Shown here: piece after piece, positions 56,189-64,000 of the stretch
How the letters are laid out: the number at the start of each line of letters is the position of its first letter
Position numbering within the stretch: position 1 is the first letter of the stretch
Assembly (NCBI GenBank): GCA_030762895.1
Contig: CM061063.1
Coordinates: 211,457,167 to 211,521,166, forward strand
Source of the DNA: Sophora flavescens
Taxonomy: Eukaryota; Streptophyta; Magnoliopsida; Fabales; Fabaceae
Direction of reading: 5' to 3'
DNA: 64,000 nt
Notes under the pieces: generated by a model
What the model was told of the DNA's origin: nothing
Databases searched by the model: none
The model's input: only the letters and a program-made list of their open reading frames with translations
Made by a program: the position numbers and the translations under genes

Positions 56189-56728
56189 CAGGGTTTTGAA
56201 AACCGGACCGGCCGATCCGACCGGTCCGACCGGGAACCGGGACCATGGCCGGTCCGGTCAGTAGGAAAAACCGGTCATGCATTGAACCGGTGCAAAAACC
56301 GAAAAACCGGTTCAAAACCGGTAAAACCGGTCATAACCGGTAGTGAACCGGCCTGAACCGGCCTGAACCGGTTTTCTTAAAAAAAAAGAAAAAAAATAGT
56401 ATAAAAGGATTTGGATCATCCTAGTCAAAACCCAATTCTTTTGTTTTCTAACATATGTGAGCTGGTTGTAGATTTTGGGTTGGTTTTCCTTATGAAGATG
56501 ATTTTAACATATATCTTTATATTTATTTAGTTTAATTTCAAAATAATAAAAATTGTGCTTAATAATTTTAGTTGTTATGTTGTTTTTTTGTTTAATATTG
56601 TTATAAATATTATATTAAAAATTAAAATAATATTATTTAATTATAACCGGTTCAACCTCGGTTGGACCATTGAATCTCGAACCGTTGCCTTCACCGGTTC
56701 GATGACCGGTCCGGTTTTGTAAACCTTG
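56189..56728. mobile_element. hAT-type MITE rich in AACCGGT
   Basis: The left end CAGGGTTTTGAAAACCGGACC and right end, inverted, CAAGGTTTACAAAACCGGACC form worn terminal inverted repeats. The 8-bp duplication GTTTCTAT is perfect on both sides (56181-56188, 56729-56736), as known for hAT elements. The left subterminal region holds more than ten AACCGGT-like units up to 56370, the right one only a few. 540 bp, no coding capacity. Confidence 0.92.
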
Positions 56729-56736
56729 GTTTCTAT

Positions 56737-57281
56737 TCATTGTTATTGTCAAGGAAATTAACAATGACATCTAATTACATTTTGATAAATCAACCTTATT
56801 GTTATTTATCTTTCTTAATTATTAAAATAAAAACACACATATTACATATGTCAAAATATTATTAGATGTCAGTGTAGAATTTTTTACACTAATATTATAT
56901 ACCAATATCATCCATTAAAAAACAATTGTAATAAATTTAGTTTTATGTCTCACCAATCCGTTTGGTGAAATAAAACAATTATGTCTCACCTATCAATATT
57001 TACAATTAACCATCATCAAGAGAAAGAAAGAAAAAAGGATCAAAGAAAGAAGTGTTGGTTGTGGCTAGACACTCCAAGGGGGAGGGGGTGAATTGAGTAT
57101 TTAAAATTTTTGCAGTAATTAATGTAAAAACAAAGTTTTCTTGCAAAAAGTGATTTTCACAAATTTCAGAATTTCACTTCTCAAGATTCAGGTTACAATT
57201 AAAGTAGGAATGATAACAGTAATGCACAAACAACTATCTAACAGAAGATACGTAAAGATTCAGTTTCATAAGCATTTAAAC
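56737..57281. other. AT-rich spacer before SIRE-like element
   Basis: No gene. GGCTAGACACTCCAAGGGGG and GAGGGGGTGAATTGAG at 57064-57096 resemble a widespread plant repeat segment, but I cannot delimit an element. Confidence 0.4.
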
Positions 57282-58600
57282 TGTTAAGTCTCTAAATGTT
57301 TGATATGCATTTGCCCTAAGTTTTGATGAAAACTAAACATTTGTTAATGATATAATTGAACTTCATATTGGTTGCTGACCTATCTATCTAGTGTGCAGAA
57401 TATTAAGTGAAAGGTTATCTTAAACCTGTCTGCTCATAGACACAAGATCGTCTGTCTTATAAGTAACAGTCAACCTATCTGCTGACTGGATTGTTGACTA
57501 TCTGCATTAAGGATTCAACCTGTCTGGTTGAATCTCTCACTTGCTTATGGTCCTTCGATAAGGAACACAAGGACAAAGAAACCTTTAGGAGCTGTCCTCT
57601 CAAGCAGAAGTCACTGATGCTTTCTCTCTCACGCATGTAAAGAAAGTCAGAAGGCCTTACTCACAAGCAACCTAAAAGCTCATAAACGAAGTGCTTCTAA
57701 TATGCTTTATTCCTAGTACAACTAAGAGTTGCACGAAAAGGGAAATGTGTTCAGCAAAGTACAAAAGCAACCTGCACAAATCTGATTTGGCTGCTGCACA
57801 AAGAATAAGGCACTGGACTTACGTGTTAGAGTACAACCAACATTCCTATTGCAATAATGGCTACCCAGAACGACTCTATTGCATTTATTGGAGATCAGCT
57901 TGAAGCCAAAACCTGAAGGAATGTCTCTAACGGATTCAAAATGATTGGAGCCTATAAATACAGAAGCCGTTGAAGATGAAGATAGAGAATATACACAGCA
58001 TTAAAGAGACATTACTCTGCATAATTAATCCTTCATTCGTTCAATCGGTATTCTTCAATCATTTGAAGTTATTATGCAGTCTTTCTATACTTCACATTTA
58101 ATTCACTCTTCCGAGTGTTAGTGAAAGACCTGCAAATTGTATTTATTACAATCTTTTCTCAAAACAACTTGAGTGAGCCTGAAGAGGCTAGTTAAGCAAA
58201 GAATACTTGTCTTGGAGCTGGAGAGGCTAGGTGTGCAAAGAATACTTGGAGTCTGTAACCTGATCAGTTATAGTGGAGAAAACTTGGTGCTGCCAAGGAC
58301 TGGACATAGTCCTAGTTGTTAAAGAGTGAACCAGGATAAATAGTTGTGTTTAATCTCTCTATCCTTATCGCTTAAGTTACTTTGTTTATCTTTATTTGTC
58401 AACTAATTAACGGGTTTAAGTGTGAATATCAAACAGTTTTACTCTAGCATATTTGTGTGTTTTTGTGAGGTGACATGTCTTTATCCTGAGAAAACACTTG
58501 TCTGAACTTAGCTTCTGTGTGCGAAAAGTTTTTAACCTTGTTTCAAAATCTAATAAATACAATTCAACCTCTCTTCTCGTGTTTATAGTTGTCTATTTCA
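57282..58600 (+). repeat. SIRE-like 5' LTR, 1319 bp
   Basis: TGTTAAGTCTCTAAATG to GTCTATTTCA, directly followed by the PBS. The start is inferred from the TG and typical LTR length, since the 3' LTR is outside the window. A possible target duplication on the left is TAAAC (57277-57281). Confidence 0.7.
57953..57960 (+). promoter_or_regulatory. TATA box of SIRE-like LTR
   Basis: GGAGCCTATAAATACAG, about 670 bp into the LTR; transcription would start roughly 30 bp downstream. Confidence 0.65.
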
Positions 58601-58601
58601 G

Positions 58602-58614
58602 TTGGTATCAAAGC
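58602..58614 (+). promoter_or_regulatory. primer-binding site, SIRE-like element
   Basis: TTGGTATCAAAGC one base after the LTR end, the initiator tRNA-Met primer site with A in place of G at one position. Confidence 0.85.
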
Positions 58615-58670
58615 TCAGCCTCTGGGTTGAGCATCTAACAGTGTAGAGGAAAAGGTCCTGAAGAATAGAC

Positions 58671-60292
58671 ATGACTACTGAAGCTAGTTCAAGTGGGAGT
58701 CACCAGACTGAAGGAGCCTCTCTTACCAGACCTTCATTCTTCAATGGAGAAAACTACAAGTATTGGAAAGATAGATTCCAATGGTTCATTCTATCAACAA
58801 AATATGATCTTTTGGATGTCATTACAGAAGGTCCATTTATTCCCAAGAATGATGACAACACTGACAAGGCAAAAGCTCAGTGGACTTCAGCAGAAAAGAC
58901 AAAATGGGAACTGAACCATAAAGCCAAATACAACATAATATGTGCTCTAAGTCCTGATGAATTTGAGAAAGTATGTGCTTGTGACCCTGAAAAAGAAATG
59001 TGGGACACCTTATCTGTCACACATGAAGGAACTATCAAAGTTAAAAAGTCAAAGATTGTCATACTTGTCAGAAAGTATGACCTGTTCATCATGGAAGAAG
59101 GTGAATCTGTTGCTCAAATGATAGGAAGATTCCAAACTATCATCAATGGCTTAAAGTCTCTTGGCCAAACTTATACAAATGCTGAGAAAGTTGGAAAGAT
59201 CCGTAGAAGTCTTCCAAAGCATTGGAGACCCTTGGTCACTACTATCTCTCAAACCAAGGATCTCACAACCTTGACTATGGATGAACTTCTTGGCACCCTC
59301 ACTGTTCATGAGCAACAACTTGGTGATGATATGTCAACTAAAAAGGGCAAATACATTGCTCTGAAAGCTGATCAAAAATACCAAAAGCCTCAAAGGCACT
59401 AAAAGCAGACGAGTCATCCTGTGATACTAACCTGTCTGAGCCTGAGGATTCTGAAAGTGATGAGGAGATATCTCTCCTAACCAGGAAGATAAAGCTACTC
59501 TTAAAAAGAAAGAAGTTCAGAAAGGAGAAACCTTTCAGAAAGTTCCACAAGGAGAAAAACTTCAAGGAATCTAATTCATCAGACAAGAGTCCAATTGTCT
59601 GATATGAATGCAAGAAGCCTGGTCACATTAAAGCTGAATGTCCTCAACTCAAGAAGGACCCCTATAAGAATTTCTTCAAAAAGAAGAAATGAATAATGGC
59701 AACTTGGGAGGATCTGGAGTCAACATCGTCTGAAGATGAGGAAGCAGAGGAGGAAGCAGATCTTTGTCTGATGGCCAACATTGACTCAAAATCTGATGAT
59801 GAGGTACACCCTGACTTTGAGGAGTTGCATGATGCCAATGAGGAGTTGCTGGAGGAATCCAACTGCTTATCTAAGGCCTTCAAATCCCTCAAGAGAGAGT
59901 ATTTAAAGCTTCTTAGTGATCATAAACAGAAATCTCAAGAGTGTGAGAAGTTGGCCAAGGAGAACATTGAGTTGAAGACTGCAACGTCTAATGAAGCTAA
60001 GATCATCAATGAAACATCACAGTCTGAAGAAGTTGTTAAACTTCAAAAGAAAGTGGAAGAGATCACTTCTGATCTTGCCAAATTTATTAATGGGAGAGAT
60101 AATCTGACCAAGATGCTTGGTTGTAGAGACACTCCCTTAACAAAGAAGGTATTTGATATGTCCATCAGACACATCATAAAGAATCAACAAAAACCTCTAA
60201 AGTGTCTGTTAAGTCAATTTCCATTAAATCCACACATGTCTGTAACTTCTATGGAAAAGTTGGATATTTTATGTCTAAGTGTATTCACTTGA
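58671..60292 (+). pseudogene. gag: SIRE-like gag (UBN2 domain, zinc knuckle, coiled coil)
   Basis: The frame from ATG 58671 runs 243 codons to 59402: PSFFNGENYKYWKDRFQWF (about residues 21-39) and ARGKYDL-like RKYDLFIMEEGESVAQMIGR, a UBN2/gag-polypeptide domain ending KDLTTLTMDELLGTLTVHEQ. A shift at about 59395 leads to an acidic then Lys-rich part and a zinc knuckle YECKKPGHIKAEC (about 59607-59641), whose first Cys codon is TGA. The frame 59696-60292 is acidic, then a long coiled coil (about residues 45-135). A second, decayed knuckle (CNFYGKVGYFMSKC, about 60241) has lost a Cys and its His. Confidence 0.87.
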
Positions 60293-60372
60293 AGAGAAGG
60301 AAGTCTTCACAGACTCCTAGAACTAACAGAAAATGACCCATAAAACTATGGGACCTAAAGATCAAATAGTTA

Positions 60373-60642
60373 TTGTTGCATATGTCCTCAATAGGACAAA
60401 GAAAACACCTCTGTTGGTACTTGGACAATGGCTGCTCACGACACATGACAGGAGAAAGGTCTACGTTCCTAGACCTCCAACTTAAGAAAGGAAGACATGT
60501 TGCCTTTGGAGGCAAGCAGAAAGGGAAGGGTATTGGTGTTGGTGCTATTGGTAAACCCCTTCTTCCCTCAATCTCTAATGTTCTCTTAGTCAAAGGATTA
60601 AGCCACAATTTGCTTAGCATAAGTCAATTATGTGACTATTGA
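60373..60642 (+). pseudogene. PR: SIRE-like protease
   Basis: An open frame with WYLDNGCSRHMTGER (about 60415-60460). In the family the active-site triad is Asp-Ser-Gly; here Ser is Asn (a single G to A change). It continues GGKQKGKGIGVGAIGKP and LLVKGLSHNLLSISQLCDY, the usual end of this domain, then a TGA at 60643. Confidence 0.83.
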
Positions 60643-61735
60643 TTTGATGTCTCCTTTACTAAGGATGCTTGTATAGTCAAAGACAAGAGTGGCAACACAC
60701 TCTTTTCAGCTAGTAGGCAAAAAAATCTTTATAAGATTGGGCTGACTAATCTCTCATATCAAAGTGTAACCTGTCTGATGTCAAAAGATGATGAAAGATG
60801 GTCATGGCATAGAAAACTAGGACATGCTAGTATGAAACTAATTTCAAAATTGAAAAAGGATAACCTTGTGAGAGGATTGCCTGACATTAGCTTTAATAAA
60901 GATGTTTTGTGTGATGCGTGTTAGAGAGGTAAACAAGTAAAATCAAGTTTCAAATCTAAAAATTAAGTATCAACCTCTAGACCTCTTCAGTTGTTACACA
61001 TGGATCTGTTTGGGCCAGTTAGTGTTGCTAGCTTGGCTGGAAGGAAATATGGATTTGTCATAATTGATGACTATTCTAGATTTACATGGGTACTATTCTT
61101 AACCCACAAGGATGAGTCTTTCAAGGCTTTGTGTTCTGTAAGAAAGTACAAAATGAGTAGGGTTTCTGTATTTCTACCCTTATAAGTGATCATGGGGGAG
61201 AGTTTGAAAATGAGCAATTCAAACTCAGAGATGAGAATGAGATCTCTCACAATTTCTCTGCACCAATAAATCCACAACAAAATGGAGTGGTTGAGATAAA
61301 GAACATATCACTGCAAGAGATGGATAGATCATTGCTTAATGAGAATAATCTCCTTAAGTACTTCTGGACAGAAGCAGTAAACACTGCATGTTATGTACAA
61401 AATAGAATACTTATAAGACCTTTTCTAAAGAAGACTCCCTATGAATTTTGGAAAGGTAAAAGACCAAACATATGTTACTTCCATGCATTTGGATGTGAAT
61501 GTTTCATTCTATACACTCCAAAGTGAATAAGGGTATCTTCATTGGATATTCTGAAATGTCTAAGGCGTCTAGATTTTATAACTTGAGAACCTCTGTAATT
61601 GAAGAATCTATTCATGTTAAGTTTAATGATGGTTTAAATACTGATAGGGAACTATCAGATCTAGAAGATGAACTTGCAGGTCTTGATATAAACAGACAAG
61701 ATAGTAAACAACCTGACATATCTAAGGCAGAATAA
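60643..61735 (+). pseudogene. IN: SIRE-like integrase
   Basis: Pre-integrase zinc segment WSWHRKLGHASMKLISKL ... CDAC (60801-60925) with a TAG right after, a second stop at 60964, then the core LLHMDLFGPVSVASL with the first catalytic Asp (about 60994-61035) and FVIIDDYSRFTWVLFL. A shift near 61180 precedes the ISDHGGEFEN-like second motif (about 61185). The Glu motif region PQQNGVVEIKN (about 61270-61300) shows the catalytic Glu retained but the following Arg changed. The end is HAFGCECFILYTPK, then KGIFIGYSEMSKASRFYNL. Confidence 0.83.
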
Positions 61736-61889
61736 GTTGAAGAGTCTGACAAACAAGTGGAATAGACAAGTCAACATACTGGTCAAGATCAACATGATGA
61801 TCTTAAAAGAGACTGGAAGTTCAAGACTCGTCATCATAAGGATGTTATCATCGGAAATCCCTCAGAAGGAGTTAGAACCAGATCAACAT

Positions 61890-62740
61890 TAAGAGAATCA
61901 AGCAATGTAGCTTTTCTGTCAGAAATTGAGCCAAAACGTATTGAAGAAGCTCTTGATGATGAAATATGGATGCTTCCAATGCAAGAAGAACTCAATCAAT
62001 TCACCATAAATGATGTCTGGACACTTGTTCCCAAACCAAAAGACAAGTCTGTCATTGGAACAAGATGGGTTTTCAGAAATAAGTTGGATGAAGATGGTAA
62101 GGTTGTCATAAACAAAGCTAGGTTAGTAGCTCAAGGCTATAACCAATAGGAATGTATTGATTTCACTGAAAGCTTTGCACTTGTAGCTAGAATAGAAGTC
62201 ATATGCATCTTAATGTCATATGTTGCACAACACCAAATCACTTTTTTTCAAATGGATGTGGAAAGTGCTTTTTTAAATGGTATAGTTGAAGAAGAATTGT
62301 ACGTTAAACAACCCTCTGGTTTTGAAAATTCTGATAAACCAGATCATGTTTTCAAACTTAAAAAGGCTTTATATGGTTTGAAACAGGCACCTAGAGCATG
62401 GTATGATAGACTTAGTTCTTTTCTCATGTATAATGGTTTTACTAGAGTACAAGTAGATACAATCTTGTTTAAGAAATGCTCAAAAGATAATTTTATTATA
62501 GTCCAAATATATGTTATGATATTATTTTTGGAGCAACTAATGAAAAGCTGTGCAAGGAATTTTCCAAGCTAATGCAAGCAGAATTTGAGATGACCATGAT
62601 GGGAGGATTAAAGTTTTTCCTTGGCAGACAAGTGATGGAATTTACATCCATCAACAAAAGTACACCAAGGAGATACTAAAGAGGTATAAAATGGAGAATG
62701 TCAAACCTATGAAAACTCCCATGCAACCTATTGAAAGTTA
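61890..62740 (+). pseudogene. RT: SIRE-like reverse transcriptase, frameshift at catalytic site
   Basis: IEEALDDEIWMLPMQEEL (from about 61939), DVWTLVPKPKDKSVIGT, WVFRNKLDEDGKV, ARLVAQGYNQ then TAG at 62146, and the frame 62213-62572 with QMDVESAFLNGIVEEELYV, KLKKALYGLKQAPRAWYD and IVQIYV. A one-base loss at about 62513 lies exactly in the YVDD catalytic motif and throws the frame. Further shifts follow (TMMGGLKFFLG, then YTKEILKRYKMENV). Confidence 0.85.
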
Positions 62741-63415
62741 AGCAAAGATGATGAAGGTAAAAAGGTAGACCAAACTGTCTACAGAGGATCTCTTCTGTGC
62801 TTAACTTCAAGCAGACCTGATATTCAGTGTCTATATGTGTGCAAGATTCCAATCTAATCCTAGAGAATCCCATCTCAAAGTTGTTAAAAGAATATTTAGA
62901 TGTTTTCTTGGGACCACTAATCTTGGTTTGCTGTATTTAAGAACAAAATAATACAGATTAGTAGGATACTATGATACTGATTTTGCTGGAGACAGAATAG
63001 AAAGAAAAAGCACCAATGGATGATGCCACTTTATTGAAGCCAGTTTAGTCTCCTGGACAAGCAAAAGACAAACAATAATTACTCTATCTACCGCTGAAGC
63101 AGAATACATCTCTGCTGCTAACTGTTGCTCTCAACTCTTATGGGTAAAACATCAACTTGAGGATTATTCTATATATGAGCATAATATATCTTTGTGGTGC
63201 GATAATTCAAGTACAGTTTGCTTATCTAAAAATCCAATTCAGCATTCTAAGGCTAACTATATTGAAATCAAACCTGACTTTATAAGGGATTATGTTCAAA
63301 AAGGTATCTTTGATATTAAGTTTCTTAAAACATAAAATCAATGGGCTGATATTTTTACAAAACCCTTAGTTGAAGATATGTTTATATACATTAGAGACAA
63401 TCTGAATATGCATTG
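62741..63415 (+). pseudogene. RH: SIRE-like RNase H and pol end
   Basis: RGSLLCLTSSRPDI-like segment in pieces (about 62780-62830), RFQSNPRESHLKVVKRIF (about 62845), then ASLVSWTSKRQTIITLSTAE and AEYISAANCCSQLLWV (about 63042-63145), LWCDNSSTVCLSKNPIQHSK (about 63193-63250), and the end QWADIFTKPLVEDMF (about 63340-63385). Stops at 62949 and 63334 and a shift near 62770 are visible. Confidence 0.82.
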
Positions 63416-63713
63416 CATTGTTGAATGACATGTCTGATATCACATGTTTAACTTGTCTTATGTCTTTTGTCTAACCTGTCTATGATATCTGTTTGACCCT
63501 ACTGAGTCATAATTATTTGAACTCAATAGTATTTGTTAAAATGGTAATTATTCATTTAATAATTTCTAACTATCTGAAGCTAATCGTGTACATGGCAATT
63601 TTATTTTCTCAAAACCATGTTTTCATAATGTCTTAGTGGACGTTGTAGCTTCTCACGTAAATCATGTCGTTTTAACATTAAAATGTCTTTCTTCTCTCTC
63701 CTAACTTTATGAC

Positions 63714-63721
63714 TATAAAAG
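63714..63721 (+). promoter_or_regulatory. candidate internal TATA box before the env-position ORF
   Basis: GACTATAAAAGGC lies 129 bp upstream of ATG 63843, with a CT-rich leader (CTCCTTTTCTCTCTCTCTC) between them, the layout of a plant core promoter. It lies after pol and outside the LTR. Confidence 0.4.
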
Positions 63722-63842
63722 GCAAAAGAGTCAGAAAGGTCATTTCTTTACACTTTCAAAAAAAATTCAAAACCCTTTGTCTCCTTTTCTCTCTCTCTCA
63801 AACCCCCCAATCATTCAAACCCTAAAATCTTCATCTCCTTCA

Positions 63843-64000
63843 ATGGCACCCAAGAAACATCTCACCTTATGAAGAAATCGCTGCAAAATACAAATTAAGA
63901 GTTTCTGATGTTGAGAAAATCATGGCTGGGAAGGTGGTTGATCTTCAACAAATGAAGAAATGAGGAATGGATGTTATAGAGGAGTTGGAATACTCAGTGG
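63843..64000 (+). pseudogene. start of an env-position ORF of the SIRE-like element
   Basis: ATG 63843 opens MAPKKHLTL, then TGA. One base shifted, the reading SPYEEIAAKYKLRVSDVEKI continues into MAGKVVDLQQMKK, a TGA, and IEELEYS to the window end. The position after pol is where SIRE elements carry an env-like ORF. No membrane or signal segment falls in the visible part, so I cannot say what the protein is. It has at least one frameshift and one stop. Confidence 0.5.

Larger units (their letters stand above)
57282..64000 (+). mobile_element. SIRE-like Ty1/copia retrotransposon, 3' part beyond window
   Basis: 5' LTR 57282-58600, tRNA-Met type PBS (58602-58614), a long gag with zinc knuckle and coiled coil, then protease, integrase, RT and RNase H, and after pol an extra region starting a new ORF at 63843. 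A large gag and an extra ORF after pol are known for the SIRE/Maximus lineage. No 3' LTR is reached. The coding sequence has many stops and shifts, so this copy is inactive. Confidence 0.85.

Noticed and set aside
57060..57096. Purine-rich GGGGGAGGGGG as polypurine tract of an element ending here
   Set aside because: No LTR start or coding remains lie beside it; it could not be tied to an element.

Overview
The window looks like plant nuclear DNA from a eudicot. Every recognisable protein is plant transposable-element coding: a Tork-like and a SIRE-like Ty1/copia element, chromodomain Ty3/gypsy elements with tRNA-Met primer sites, a Tat-like gypsy gag, a plant L1-type LINE with an RNase H domain, a Cassandra TRIM carrying 5S rRNA sequence, a CACTA element and a hAT-type MITE. 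I see no cellular gene, tRNA gene or microsatellite-rich gene island, and I cannot name the species.

Layout. 1-1519: 5' end of a Tat-like gypsy element on the minus strand, inserted in the 5' LTR of the next element. 1520-21241: a degenerate Tork-like copia element on the plus strand. Its 3' non-coding part holds a gypsy element (5110-15884, family B, target duplication AGATA). The left LTR of that element holds a solo LTR (7054-11497, family A, ACATA). The copia 3' LTR holds another family A solo LTR (17103-21047, CTTTC). 21783-24291: a CACTA element (CCT). 25478-55680: one 5'-truncated LINE on the minus strand, only about 3.3 kb of its own sequence, split by two large insertions. The first is a tandem Cassandra TRIM (26003-32561, AGAGT) with three LTRs, itself hit by a family A solo LTR (26825-30516, GCGTC) and a family B solo LTR (30588-32112, AGTAC). 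The second is a family A chromodomain gypsy element (33142-53475, GAGCT/GAACT) with both LTRs and gag-PR-RT-RNase H-IN, itself hit by two family A solo LTRs (38400-42600 and 48849-53220). 56189-56728: a hAT-type MITE with an 8-bp duplication. 57282-64000: a SIRE-like copia element running off the window, with the start of a downstream env-position ORF.

The most interesting feature is an ORF of about 150-162 codons inside the long LTRs of family A. It appears in four LTRs from three separate insertions (7445-7933, 20188-20640, 33522-33977, 45707-46186). It always lies in the element's sense direction and starts directly after a splice-acceptor-like AG. The first 76 residues align without a gap between insertions and are followed by an acidic tail. 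It belongs to no retrotransposon domain I recognise. Two conserved donor-like GTAA motifs lie upstream, suggesting a spliced LTR transcript. Two family A solo LTRs (38400, 48849) have lost the ORF, and a third (26825) keeps only a possible tail.

All coding sequences except the LTR ORFs are broken by stops, frameshifts or deletions, so the window is a TE graveyard with nesting up to three levels. Target-site duplications were read directly from the sequence and resolve the order of insertion.
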